A model generated the notes under the pieces. That model had not been told where the DNA came from. It ran no database searches and saw nothing but the letters and a program-made list of their open reading frames with translations. Source: Paracentrotus lividus (lineage: Eukaryota; Echinodermata; Echinoidea; Camarodonta; Echinidae). From it: a stretch of DNA of 64,000 nucleotides. The first letter of the stretch is position 1. The number at the start of each line of letters is the position of its first letter. A program made the position numbers and the translations under genes. Below, piece by piece: positions 35,157 through 46,564 of the stretch. The stretch is from positions 38,434,137 through 38,498,136 of the forward strand of contig CALNVZ010003425.1 in assembly GCA_940671915.1 (NCBI GenBank). Direction: 5' to 3'.

Positions 35157-36013
35157 ACGTGCTAGATATTTTTTTTTTTTTGCGATTTAGGACTACACTG
35201 TACATGTAGGTGTGAAAGTTCCTAAGAGCTTCATTTCACAATTTTTGTGAAAAAAACCCACTACAAGTCGACAGGTAGTGTTTTATTAAACCAGAAATGT
35301 TCGACTTGAAGAATTACGAATGAAAAAATAAAACTCTGGAAATATTTCAGCTTCTACAGTAACTCTACATTTGTAGCAAAATAGGAGTTCAATAAAGAGA
35401 TGCATGCCCGAATAGACGATATGCATACAAATGAGAAAATAAGTATTAATATTTTCTCGCTCAGACACCCTAATGTCCTCCTGCTATCAGAAAGATTCTG
35501 ATAATGATGGTGGTGGTTTCATGAATTTTTGATGACGCTGCCCTTTCCCCGTCCCACAAGTCTAACCAGCCCCTAGTCGCTAACTGAATCAGTGATCGAT
35601 CAATTTCAGAGGTACGCCACGATGCAAAGGTGATTAGGCCCAAGATGTGATGTCCTCTTTTGGCAATTTAACCACTTGAGCTGGGTTGTACCTTGGTGGA
35701 AATTTTCTCTATGTCCCATTTTGATAAGATTAAACTACTGTTCATAAAAGTGTAACATGTGTACAGTGTTTTTTTCCTTAAATGACTATACATGTACCGC
35801 TTTAATACATCATTTACAAGGGCTTTTGTAGTAACAGTCCTGTTATAGTTGGTGAATTACACAGAGAAAGGTACATGTAAGTTGGTAAACAAAGTATATT
35901 TTAACATTCCTGCCATTTTTGTACATTGTAGTACAGTCAATGTTAGTTGTACTCTTTGTCACAACATTTTCGACAGTTCAATGATTATGACAGCTGATGG
36001 ATAAAAATCATGT
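35157..36013. other. Intron 4 stretch without recognised genes
   Basis: No exon and no named repeat. T-run near 35169-35181. Otherwise AT-rich. Confidence 0.5.
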
Positions 36014-36106
36014 TTAACCCATTGAGGACTGAGCCCGAATATATTCGGGCTGAGGTCTATGGGAAATGTGTGTTATAGCCAAATCAGCTCGTCTACAACA
36101 GGTTAA
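36014..36106 (+). repeat. 93-bp dispersed repeat with GCCCGAATATATTCGGGC hairpin, copy 1
   Basis: Starts TTAACCCATTGAGGACTGAG and ends AACAGGTTAA, with the hairpin near its start. The second copy at 45113-45205 is about 90% alike. Ends of the type TTAACCC...GGTTAA also occur in the hairpin repeat at 17577 and 40346, so these may be related. Confidence 0.75.
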
Positions 36107-36239
36107 TGGTACTGGTGCTGTGGCATAAAATTTGCTATTAGAGTATTGCACTTTGTCAAATCAATGGTATTCTTTCATGAAATATTAGCTTTTGAGCAAC
36201 GTTACCATGGTAGTTACCATTTACATGGCAAATTTATTG

Positions 36240-36390
36240 TAACTGGTGGATCCAGGTTTTAAAAATAGGAGGGGGGAGAGGGCACCGCCAAAATTTTCTG
36301 ATTTTAATATGTACAGTCAATGGATAGTTTTCACTTATGGGGGGGGGGGGGGGGGAGGGCATCTTCTGCAACCCCGCCAGGATCATTCAT
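36240..36390. repeat. Degenerate copy of the GGATCC hAT-like family
   Basis: GGTGGATCCAGG...CAAAATTTTCTGATTTTAA and a G-run (36341-36355), ending CCCCGCCAGGATCATT. The same order of words occurs in 34277-34433. Confidence 0.6.
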
Positions 36391-36495
36391 AATAGCAACT
36401 GTTTATGCTACAGCACCCTCGTTTTTTTCCCCAAAATTATTAATTCAATAACTTTTACTGAAAATTTTATTCTAATTTTGACTTGATTTCTGTAG

Positions 36496-36646
36496 GAACA
36501 AGACTCCTGACTGGCAGTAATGCAATCCAGCTATGGGCTTGTGAGAAGGTGGTGACAATAGAAGTGAGTGGGACTGGAGAGGAGACTACACAACCTGTCG
36601 ATAAAGCTATCCCAGGATACACCTGGCAATGTTCGTGGCAATGCAA
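36496..36646 (+). CDS. DMXL: DMXL exon 5
   Basis: One hundred and fifty-one bases, phase 1 in and phase 2 out: TRLLTGSNAIQLWACEK, a less conserved insert (VVTIEVSGTGEETTQPVD), then GYTWQCSWQC. The TGSRLLTGSSYLQLWS strand and the W.C.WHCK segment of vertebrate DMXL2 align on either side. The acceptor is TTGATTTCTGTAG and the donor CAA|GTAAGT. This is WD-repeat sequence of the N-terminal propeller. Confidence 0.93.
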
Positions 36647-38091
36647 GTAAGTTGATTGTTTTAGATATAGAGATGTGTTTAAAGGGATTCAGTAACTTCC
36701 CAAAATAAGTTCAAGAGGGACCGAAATTAGTAAAATCCTATTGCTCTGACTGTAAAAACGAACTACTGAAAACTTCAGAGTATTAATGGAAGTCATTTAG
36801 TACCTTAAAACATGGAGGCTAGGACTAAAGGCTTGCACAATCAAATCACCACTGCTCTGTCGTGAGCATCAGTGGCATCCAGCCCAGCAGGCCGAGAGTG
36901 GGGACTTTATAACCCACTAAACGCTTTACGTTTTGAGCCACTGCGGAAGGATACTGTTTGAAAAACGTCTGGCGGCAATTTTCTAAATCAGGATATAAAA
37001 TAGTAGATATCTGGTTAGTAAAGCAAACAATTTGCTTATAAATTTCAATTGATTCCTTACTAACCTATATGTCTAATCATGTTGGCAAAATGAGCTATTT
37101 CATTGAATTACAATTTGAATTCTCCTTCAATGTTACTGCACCCCTTTAAAAGGGGGAAGGTTGGATTGGGAGCAGAAATCAGACTTACATGTATTGTGCT
37201 AAAATAGCGAGAACTGAAATATAAAGGAAAGGGAAGAGAAGATAAAGGAAAATGAAAGAAAAAAGGTAAGAAAGATGGAGAGAGGGTGCGAGGGAGTTGG
37301 CTAGGGTTGCTGTAAAAATGGGAATATTAGCGGTGCGGTATGTTTAGCTCATTTTTCTCTCATCAGGATGGTTGTGAAAATACAAACAAACATTTTGCAA
37401 AACTAATGTCATCACCTGTAATGTACGTCTGCACTCCTCATATTCAAACACGCATTTGTCTCAGTGCAAAAAAAAACATCAATCTTTACAATTGAGGGAA
37501 TCCTTAAAATAAATGAATTGATTATTGTGATGAAGGGTAGGATGACTATATAAAATGAAAAACTATTATATTAAAGCTCAGGATTTTATTTGGAAACGTG
37601 TCCAGAATTTTTACCGGAACCAACTATCAGATACAATACCACCTACATGTATTATTGTAATGTTTAGTGACAGGTCAGAGAATTTGTTGTTACTTTGATT
37701 CAATTCTTTTAAATAAATAAAATTTATTTCAATTGCTCATATGTATTCTGTTCCAATGATAAATGGGTAGAATATCTCTCTAATAACCAATTCACCATTA
37801 AATATATTAGAATATGACCTCCCATCTCGATGAAAGCAGTATACAGCCAATCAATCAAGACATAATTGGTTAAATCAGTGTGGATTCTTGAATATGATAC
37901 ATGGTTAATGCCTGCAGGGGGTCTATCTGCTTTCTGATTGGTTGCTAATGATCTCTTTGGGCGATGCTTCATCTGTCCAAAGTCTCCAAATAGTTGTAGG
38001 ATGCTATGTACATTTATGTTCTCATGAATTAACCAGAGAAGAGATTCTCATTTTTTTTTCTCTCAAATGCATAACAAGTACATAGGGTGAA
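36647..38091. other. Intron 5, 5' part
   Basis: No exon recognised. Purine-rich GGAAAGGGAAGAGAAG sequence near 37220-37300. Otherwise AT-rich unique sequence. Confidence 0.5.
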
Positions 38092-38302
38092 TACTGTACA
38101 AACCCAATATTTTCGCATACATGTACATGTACAGATATTTTCACGATTTTTGACTAGTTTGGGAAATTCTTGAGTGGATAATTTCGCAATTGATGTTTTC
38201 ATTACTAAAAATAGCCTTATGTTTAAGTGGAAATTTTCGCAAAAATGGACTCGCGAAATATGCAAAAATAAAACCTGGCGGCAAAAATAACCACTTGTAG
38301 AG
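38092..38302 (-). mobile_element. TTTTCGCG-type MITE, copy 2 (reverse)
   Basis: Reverse-oriented relative of 11401-11577: ends AAAATAACCACTTGTAGAG at the right and TGTACAAACCCAATATTTTC at the left, with AAATTTTCGCAAAAATGG inside. The boundaries are approximate. Confidence 0.65.
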
Positions 38303-38390
38303 TAATCCCACAACACTGTCCACAGGCAACTGACTGAGGGCATTAGGCCCTATAGGTTTTGGTAGCTGCCTTATTTGATGGTAAGTTGGT

Positions 38391-38596
38391 CTGGGGGTGT
38401 TTCACAAAGAGTTAAATTAGACTTAAAAATCGCACTTAAATCCCTAGTTGTACATTTCAAGCTTCTCATTGGTCAGATCATACCCAAGGGATGCGTGCCG
38501 TTGAAAGGTTTATCAATTAGATTATTAAATACAGGATGCGCATAGAAGTTAAGTGTGACTTAAAGTCTACTTAACTCTTTGTGAAACACCCCCCAG
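38391..38596. mobile_element. MITE with GGGGTGTTTCACAAAGAG ends
   Basis: Left CTGGGGGTGTTTCACAAAGA and right CTTTGTGAAACACCCCCCAG are inverse. Interior words TAAATTAGACTTAAAAATCG and its near-inverse continue the pairing. 206 bases, no coding capacity. Confidence 0.8.
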
Positions 38597-40345
38597 GTGT
38601 AGGAACAAATTTGAGTTTGAGCCAACCACTGGCTTTTATCCCTGACCCACCTGAAGCAAGATATTTCAAATCTTTGGACTGGTGAAGAACCGTCTTGTGC
38701 ATTTTAGGCCATTACGATGGATATCAATCACATAATCAAGGTGCATCGGCAGAAATATTCATCATGCAATGGTCTAGTCAGTGAATAATTGCATATCTGC
38801 TCAAGGCCTACAGACTGTGTAATGTACTTTTTCTTCTTCATTTTAAAGCATGATTCTAATTTTGGTAAGATTTGATAATATCATTTATCATATTGGTGTC
38901 TTATGAAACGCTCCAACTATGACACAAGCAATATGGGAAAGTGAAAGGAGAAACACACTTTTATGAATAATATTGGTTTCATAAATATCTAAAGTTCATG
39001 TGGTACCAGTAGGCATTTACTAGGGCATACTGTTTGATCAAGAAATGTATCCGAAATACAGTGAGTTGATTGAGAGTGAGATTGTGTAAAGATAATGGGT
39101 AGCATGGATAAATGGAGCAAAGGTGAAGAACTGTGGGCAAGGAACAAAATAAAATTTAGAAAAGGGAAAAAATAGTAATTTATACTCTGACACTCTTCCT
39201 ACAAGGTAAAACAACAGAGCTGTTATTTTCCCCAAATAAACCATGTTGCAGACTAATCAGGCTTGTTTTTAGGCCCGGAGCATCTGTGGAGTAGCCAAAG
39301 TGATGTTGTGCGTACTACACATCTACTGGAGAAGATTGCATGTTGATGTTGGATCAGATATCGATTCTTTACGTACGCCAAAAGGCAAACATGAATCTCT
39401 TCATATGGGACTGTATTTGTTCCATCCTCTATCATCAGACACCTATTATCTGCATGACTTGTATTCTGCTAGTGTTTCTCCTGTTTCAAAGAAGTTCAGT
39501 ACATTTACATCCATCAATTTTTCCCTACATTTTTATGATAAAACAGTTTTGCAAGAAATAAAATGTATTTTTTTTTTATTTATTTTGAAAAGATATATAA
39601 CTTTAGTGTGGCAAACTATCTATTGGCACATGTCATCCAGCTATGAGGATGATTCTTTGATGGAAAAAAAAAAGAAGATTTTTGATTATTACTAGCCTAC
39701 ATGTAATTGCCTGGGGTTTAGTATTAACATGTGGCAGAGTCAAGTATCATCTTGAATATATGATATGTTTCTAAATAAAGAACAAAGACAGATTGATTAT
39801 AATAACATAGGATTAGGATGAATAGGGGTCAAGTGTGTAGTTAATCCTCAGAAGTACAAATGGTTATATAGAATTGAAGAGGAAAACAATAAAATTTGGT
39901 TGAATTGTAAAATTTTGTTGAATTGATATTTCTTACATTTTGCTTTAGATTGATAGTAATTGGATGCTTCTCGATCCGTCATCCTGAAATCCCTAATGTA
40001 GATCATATTTATCCCAGCGAATAACTTGAGATTTCACAATTAATTGCACGGCTTCCTATTACATTGCTGTAGCTAAGATGATGCTTGAATTTTAGGGGAA
40101 ATCTCTCCTTCATATTCTGGAGATCTATTTTGAGTTGGAGAACTTCGGGGGGGGGGGGGGTTCAAACATAAAACATTATTAAAGAGATTTTTTTTTTTAA
40201 AGTCTGTATGATATCCCAATGGATAAACAATTTAACCTTTCATAAAAGTTCAAGTTTATTCAGTCACTAATTGCAAGTATTTACAAAAAAAATATTTTGC
40301 TCAAGAAAATTTTTGTGAAAAATGGGGCAATGAGAGGTAGATTGA
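38597..40345. other. Intron 5 stretch without recognised genes
   Basis: The 131-codon frame at 39300-39695 overlaps other frames on both strands and ends in a poly-Lys-like tail. I see no family or splice support. G-run at 40148-40160. Confidence 0.5.
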
Positions 40346-40581
40346 GAACTGAGAACTTTTTACAAAGCCGAGTCAATCGTAATTGTCAAGCATGTTTGCA
40401 AGAAATTGTTTTCATTTAAAGGTGGAACAAAGACAGCTTTAAATAGATCAGTGTCAGATAATTTGAATTATAAGGTCTTTATATGTTTATGCAATCATGA
40501 GTGAAATAAACGGTCGACTAGAGGGATGTTCTATGTTTCTTTAGCCCACATATGTGCAGGCTTTAGTATACAACGGGTTAA
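40346..40581 (+). repeat. Dispersed repeat with terminal hairpin, copy 2
   Basis: Second copy of the repeat at 17577-17820, same orientation, sharing CATTTAAAGGTG(A/G)AACAAAG and AGAGGGATGTTCTATGTTTC. Its terminal hairpin is imperfect (AGCCCACATATGTGCAGGCT). It is followed by a purine-rich stretch to about 40705. Confidence 0.72.
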
Positions 40582-41350
40582 AATGGGATAAAAGAAAAGA
40601 AATGAAGAAGAAAGCAGAGACAGAAGACAAGAAAATAAAAAAAATAGAGAGAAGCAAATGGACTCATACGGAGATAAAGAGAGAGAGAGAAAGAAAGGGG
40701 GAGGATATAATCCACAATGCAATCTCTTGTTTATTTGGTCTGATGTACTTGTTCTGCATGAAAAGGTCATGGCCTGAAAACTGAAGAAGATGTCCTTGTT
40801 TCACAATTGCTGAAGTAGACATGCACTTCAACTGGATATAGAACTTGAAGAATACCCCTTAATGCAAAAAGCAAAGGTCAAAGTAACAAAAATGAAAGGA
40901 AGATCTACTAAAACATGTTAATACTATCACGTCTTCTTTAGACAAGGATCCTTACTTCTTTTTTTTTTTTCTGAGAGGTTCAGAGGGTAGAGGAAGTAGG
41001 GTTTGTTAGTACAAAGGTCCATTTTTTTTCAAACACACAATTTCCTCTACCTAAATGTTTGTTCATTCAAACAATTGTGTAATATTCCAAAGGATTTTGT
41101 TCTGATGGTTCGATGAGTGAAACAGGGGGTCATTAATCCGAAATTGAAATATTGCTTCCTTAATCCAAAAATAAAATAAGGTAAGTTCATCTGAAATTCA
41201 AAGTTATTTCGTTTTTTAGATCTACAAATCTCATTACATTTTCAAATTAAGAGCCTTAGTGGAATATACGTGTAGGACCCTTGATGAACTTTCACAACTT
41301 TGGGGATCTGGCTTTCAAATTTGAGGGCTCATGTATACATGTACATGAGA

Positions 41351-42884
41351 CTCAAGCCCCGTTTTAATAGACATTGTCCGGACAACGTCCGGAGAAAGCC
41401 AGGGTAGAAATAGTAGGGTAACATTCCATAAAACTACAGGTGGTCCAATATTGCGACCATCTTAAGAGACGCTCTCTCAAAACTTACCGTGGTAGGTTAC
41501 CGTAGCAACGTGTGGAATTGAATCGATGAAAAGAGTTCTCTTGTGTTTTCTCATGTATTTCTTTATTTTATATTTCTTTATGTTTCTTTTCCCTTCTTTT
41601 CCATTATTACATTCTTATTTATTTCTTCATTTTACTTATTTTATCTTTCTTTCTTCATCTCCATTATTTTTTAAAATGTATTTCTTTGTTTGTTTATATT
41701 TCTTTCTTCTTCTCTTCCGTTATTTCTTATGTATTTCTTTGTTTTGTCTCTCATCTTCTCTTCTGTCTCTATTCTTTTGTATTGCTTTGTTTGTATCTTT
41801 CTTTCCTCTTCTCTTCTGTTTTTTCTTATGTATTTTTTTTTCTTTCCTCTTCTCTTCCGTTAATTTTTTATGTATTTCTTTTTTATCTTTCTTTCCTATT
41901 CTCTACCCTTATTTCTTATGTATTTCTTTGTTTATATCTTTCTTTCCTCTTCTCTTTCGTTATTTCTTATGTATTTCTTTGTTTTTATCTTTCTTTCCTC
42001 TTCTCTTCCGTTATTTCTTATGTATTTCTTTGTTTTGATCTTTCTTTCATCTTATTTTTTTGTTATTTCTTATGTATTTCTTTGTTTTTATCTTTCATTC
42101 CTCTTGTCTCTGTTATTTCTTATGTATTTCTTTGTTTTTATCTTTCTTTCCTCTTCTCTTTCGTTATTTCTTATGTATTTCTTTCTTTTATCTTTCTTTC
42201 CTCTTCTCTTCTCTTATTTCTTATGTATTTCTTTGTTTATATCTTTCTTTCCTCTTCTCTTTCATTATTTCTTATGTATTTCTTTGTTTTTATCTTTCTT
42301 TCTTCTTCTCTTCCGTTATTTCTTATGTATTTCTTTGTTTTTATCTTTCATTCCTCTTGTCTCCGTTATTTCTTATGTATTTCTTTGTTTTTATCTTTTT
42401 TTCCTCTTCTCCTTCGTTATTTCTTATGTATTTCTTTGTTTTTATCTTTCTTTCCTCTTCTCTTCCGTTATTTCTTATGTATTTCTTTGTTTTTATCATT
42501 CTTTCCTCTTGTCTTCCGTTATTTCTTATGTATTTCTTTGTTTTGTCTCTCTTTCATCTTCTCATTTGTATCGATTCTCATTTATTTCTTTGTTCTGTCA
42601 TTTTTCTTCTATCCTCTTCTATCATTGTGCAATGTCGATCTTACCCTAGTATTACCCCGAGAGCGTCTTAACAGAACAGTTGTCCGGACAATGTCAGGGT
42701 AAAACTGGGTTGTTACCGCGACTTTACCCTAGTCGTACTAGGGTAAGAATCTGGAAATTCTTACCTGGAGAACCTCCGGACGTTACCCTAGAAAGAGCGT
42801 CTTAATAGAAATCTTACCAGGGTAACGTCCGGACGTTACCCGGGTAAGATTGTCAAAAAAGTGTCTGTTAAGACGGGGCTTGAG
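41351..42884. mobile_element. TIR element carrying a pyrimidine minisatellite
   Basis: Left CTCAAGCCCCGTTTTAATAG and right complement CTCAAGCCCCGTCTTAACAG form a TIR. The subterminal regions on both sides carry GTCCGGACAACGTCCGGA-type words and AGGGTAA. The central kilobase is the minisatellite listed separately. I could not define the target duplication (left flank ATGAGA, right flank AGCTGC). About 1.53 kb. Confidence 0.75.
41560..42590 (+). repeat. 51-bp pyrimidine-rich minisatellite
   Basis: The unit reads TTATTTCTTATGTATTTCTT, then TGTTTTTATC, then TTTCTTTCCTCTTCTCTTCCG, with nearly regular spacing of 50-52 bases (for example starts near 41960, 42011, 42063, 42113, 42164) and about 18 copies. 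Because 51 is divisible by 3 and the strand is nearly free of stop codons, open frames of 170-338 codons exist in several + frames with a 17-residue Phe/Ser/Leu period. They are artefacts of the repeat. Confidence 0.93.
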
Positions 42885-43770
42885 AGCTGCTTGAGATGAC
42901 TTTTTTGTGTGGGAACTTTTTAAAGGCTCAAGTAAATATTTGCATATACAGTGTATGTAACTCCAACTGGACATTAATACACTAAGTCCACTCAAGTTAG
43001 ATAATAGAGCAATGTACAATACAATCAACCAAAGAAATAGTTCTCTCAAAAAGGAAATTGAATCATTCATATTTAATAAGTTAAAACACTTGAAGCTATT
43101 TCTTAAAGAGGCTATCCTTTCTGAGTTTTATAGATTCACAAACAAGTTGCAAACACTGTAGCTTTCAATGCCACACAATATCCTAAACTTTACTAGAATA
43201 GTTCACTTCCCATTAACAATTATGTAAAGACCCCTCTGTTTAATAAACACCTTCTTTTAAAACTAATTTTGAGCTTTCAACTTTTTACTTTTAAATTCAA
43301 TATATGCCACAGTACTGCTATTCTATCAATATATTTCTCATTATGTGAATCTATCTTGAGATCCTCAATGGATATCATCTGATCAATGATTCTAATTAGA
43401 ATAGATCATAATGCCCTCCCTCAAGTAATCTTTTGAAGAGGATTAGTTAGATATTGCATAATGGTGTGCTCTATGGTAGATTCAATGTGAAAATGTTAAA
43501 TAAAAATGAAATGCTACCGTCTGGTAATTCATTGCATTTAGAGAAATTCTGGCTAAAAGTTAATGTCTGTTGCAGCACACATAAGAACATTATCTAAATG
43601 TGCATTTGCATGAGGAATTTACAAAATATATTTGTAATCAAGTTATTCATTTATGTTATACAAATCCAAATTTTTAGTTTGTTTGTTTGTTATTTAATCT
43701 TTTGATTTTTTGGGGGGCGGGGTTTGTTTAATTTTAATCTGAATGAATCTCCTTTTTTCATGAATTTCAA
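42885..43770. other. Intron 5 stretch without recognised genes
   Basis: AT-rich. No repeats or exons recognised. Confidence 0.5.
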
Positions 43771-43819
43771 AATTTTGTTAGTTGTTTTGGATTATTTTGT
43801 TTTGTATGAACATGTAAAT

Positions 43820-43900
43820 TGAAATTGTGAGCGCTTTGGGCCATTTGGGAAAGGTGCAATATAAATATTGGGTATTATTATTATTATTATTATTATTAAA
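43820..43900 (+). repeat. LINE/SINE-type 3' tail with (ATT)n
   Basis: GTGAGCGCTTTGGGCCATTT, GGGAAAGGTGCAATATAAAT and then eight ATT repeats. The GCGCTTTG...G(C/T)GC(T/A)ATATAAAT...(ATT)n order is the usual 3' end of CR1/L2-type LINEs and the SINEs that share their tails. The body upstream is not recognisable. Confidence 0.6.
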
Positions 43901-44713
43901 TTGCATTTAGAGAAGAATTGGCCTACAAAGTTAATTCATTCTGTGTGGTTTATCATGGTGCAGATGAATTGATTATGAATAGAAAATTGTCTGTCCAATA
44001 AAAATACTTATAAATACTATTCCTTATTTAGCTCCCATTTTCTTTCAAGAATATCCTAAATTTTGATGGATTGAAAAGAATGTCGCCTTGCATTTCCTCC
44101 ATACTGATAACCAATTCATTGCCCACAGCAACCATGTATCACAGTCTTACATGTATGTTATAGCTGAACAACACATTGCTTGCATTTCATGTGTGTACAT
44201 ACAGAATGAGAATGTTCAGCCGAGAATTTTCTCCAAATGTAAGAGAATTTAATTATCGCATCATGCAACGACCATGGGAAATCAGTACAATTTAACAATG
44301 AAGACATGGCTTTTAAAGTTGCATGTACTATAGATCAGTTTTCTTTTAGAATGGAATACATGTAGACTGACTTTTTTGTAAAATGAAGGAGAGTATCGGT
44401 TTCCCATGATATACTGAATTTAATTACATCATGTGCCAACTGAAAATGAGTTATCGAATAGTACATTAATGACACATACATGTAACTAATAAGTGAACTC
44501 TCGATGCACATACATGTACAGTGTAGCCGAATGATAAAGTTTAACTTTTGTATCAAATGACATTTATTTAATTTTCACACGAATGTACAATACAAATATT
44601 TAATTGAAAACAATACAAGGCAGCTACATGTAAATGTACATGAATTATGAAAAGGAAAATGTCATCAATTATGTTCTTCATTTTTTTTTTTTTTACTTCT
44701 TTTTTTTTTTCAG

Positions 44714-44780
44714 AACGGCCACCGCCATTTACCACCTCAAATTCTCAGCTGATGGTCAGTTCTTTGCATCGGCTGGCAAG
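44714..44780 (+). CDS. DMXL: DMXL exon 6
   Basis: Sixty-seven bases, phase 2 in and phase 0 out: (K)TATAIYHLKFSADGQFFASAGK. Vertebrate DMXL2 reads KTASQVHLMKFSPDGEFFATAGK, so this is a canonical WD40 beta-strand pair. The acceptor follows a long T-run (TTTTTTTTTTTCAG) and the donor is AAG|GTAAGA. Confidence 0.95.
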
Positions 44781-44794
44781 GTAAGAATGATTGT

Positions 44795-44990
44795 TTAGGG
44801 TGCTATCTCACTTCGCGGAGACGTCTCTGCGACAGAATAGAAATTTTGTCTCTGCGACGGATAAATAGTATTAGAGACGTCTCCGAGACGTCTCCGCGAC
44901 AATTTAAGGAAAAAAAATCCGTCTCCGAAATTAAGGAGATGTCTCCGAGACATCTCTAATACTATTTATCCGTCGCGGAGACGAAAAAAA
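44795..44990. mobile_element. GAGACGTCTC palindromic MITE next to exon 6
   Basis: GCGGAGACGTCTCTGCGAC at the left and CGTCGCGGAGACG at the right; ACGGATAAATAGTATTAGAG pairs with CTCTAATACTATTTATCCGT. The word GAGACGTCTC and near copies occur at least five times. It begins only 14 bases after the exon 6 donor. Confidence 0.75.
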
Positions 44991-45112
44991 TCAGCCATAA
45001 TTCATGGAAGTAACATTGCTACAATGTTAATTGCAATATTGACTGTACATATCACTTTTGGAAAATGAAGACCTTTAAACAGATACCCTCATGATGCGAA
45101 AGAGGTTTGATA

Positions 45113-45205
45113 TTAACCCACTGAGGACCGAGCCCCAATTTATTCGGGCTAAGGTCTATGGGAAATGCGTGTTATAGCCAAATCAGCTCGTCTCCGACAG
45201 GTTAA
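45113..45205 (+). repeat. 93-bp hairpin repeat, copy 2
   Basis: Second copy of 36014-36106 (shared: GGTCTATGGGAAATG and TTATAGCCAAATCAGCTCGT). The hairpin is reduced to CCCAATTTATTCGGG. Confidence 0.75.
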
Positions 45206-45786
45206 AGCAGGCAACCAGTTGCAATGCTCCCATGGGAGTTTGGTTCTAGGACAACTACCCCTACCGGAATATCACCGCCCCCCCCCCCCCTAATTTGCAC
45301 ATACCTAAGCCTAATTTTAGAGGGTAATTGTCCAGGGGGTAGTTGTCCTGATACCTCATACAGGGAGTGGAGATCGTGCCCTATACTGTACATGTAAGTC
45401 TGGGATCATTTAATCCAATTACAGGGGTAATAATTAAAATGCTTTGGTCTTAAATGGTTAAGCACATAGAAAGAAAAATAATCTTACTGACATTCAATAA
45501 ACAGAACATTAATGGGATGATATTTTACCCCAGTAGCCTACTTGGAGGGGGGGATGAAAAATCATTTCAATATGCTTCTTAGAGTTTGACTGGCCCTATT
45601 GATTGATTGGTACCCATTTACCTCACTTGGGTTGAGTGTGGCAAACGAAAAGGAAATGTCTTGCTAACGAATATGAGTGAAGTGGCCAGGATTCAAACTG
45701 CATTCTTTGGAACAACGCAAAATTATTAACTATTCTTCTACCTGATACATGTATTTCCTGCAACCAAACCCATGGCTTTAACAGTG

Positions 45787-46308
45787 GAGATCAAGATTTG
45801 GTATCAGAACAGACATCCTAGCATTGGGGGGGATTTGGACCCCTTAGGGACCAGCAGCATGATCATTCTAAGACCAAAAGCTGCATATATAACTTCCATG
45901 TTTCTTTTCGGATAATTGTTGTGGCCAGGCTGATAGATTAGTGAAGATCTGGGTATCATAGCAAACACCCTAGCATTGGGTCTGGACCCATGAAGGACTA
46001 TGAGGACTCTAAAACTAACAGTTACAGCTTTTTTGGTTCTTTCTTCTTTTATTTCTGTTGTGACCAGGCTTATCTGGAGTCAGAAAAGACACCCTAGCAT
46101 CATAATGATTCTAAGACCAATAGCTATGACTTCTTATTTTCTTTTCTCTTGATTCTTTTTATGACCAGGCCGATAGCTTAGTGAAGATCTGGTACCAGAA
46201 CAGACACCCTAGCATTGGATCTGGACCGACAAAGTACAAAGATGACTGTAATAAGACTGACATTTACAGCTTCTTTGCTTCTTTCTTTTTTATTTCTGTT
46301 TTGACCAG
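45787..46308 (+). repeat. Tandem partial copies of DMXL exon 7 with its acceptor
   Basis: Four copies of the exon 7 start precede the real exon (46309): about 45787-45900 (acceptor lost), 45929-46035, 46068-46135 (internal deletion) and 46169-46280. Period is about 140 bases where undamaged. Three keep the acceptor word TG(T/A)(G/C)CCAG or GACCAG and a T-rich tract. The copy at 46169 is the youngest: it reads ADSLVKIWYQNRHPSIGSGP in frame, 20 residues that differ from the real exon only at one position (S for R). It then runs without a donor into the next T-rich tract and a stop. The copies at 45929 and 46068 are frameshifted or truncated. All lack the 3' half of exon 7 (FIYIAHPRAVTGFSW...). 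Confidence 0.9.
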
Positions 46309-46481
46309 GCCGATAGATTGGTGAAGATCTGGTATCAGAACAGACACCCCAGTATTGGATCTGGACCCACGAAGGACCATGAGGACTCCAATAAGACCGA
46401 TAGCTACAGCTTCATCTACATCGCTCATCCTAGGGCAGTCACTGGATTCTCATGGAGAAAGACCAGCAAGTACATGCCAAG
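46309..46481 (+). CDS. DMXL: DMXL exon 7
   Basis: One hundred and seventy-three bases, phase 0 in and phase 2 out. It starts ADRLVKIWYQNRHPS and ends YIAHPRAVTGFSWRKTSKYM(P). The vertebrate counterpart DDCLLKVWYNVE... / FVYLAHPRAVNGFSWRKTSKYMPR is nearly identical in the second half; the middle (GSGPTKDHEDSNKTD) is a variable loop. The acceptor is TCTGTTTTGACCAG and the donor CCAAG|GTATGG. It is the only complete member of the local tandem set. The donor lies in the part not duplicated. Confidence 0.95.
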
Positions 46482-46564
46482 GTATGGTAAAACTTTGAAA
46501 TGCCTTTGCTAATGGAGTGAGTATCTATACCGCCTTTTCGTTATTGTCATATAAGTATCTTCCT

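Noticed and set aside
39300-39695. 131-codon + frame as an exon in intron 5
   Set aside because: Overlaps several other open frames, has AT-rich intron-like composition and no supporting splice sites. Exons 5 and 6 join in phase without it.
41526-42702. Large overlapping + frames (up to 338 codons) that look like a Phe/Leu-rich multi-pass membrane protein
   Set aside because: They are translations of a 51-base pyrimidine minisatellite, open in several frames at once because the unit is a multiple of three and lacks stop-forming purines.
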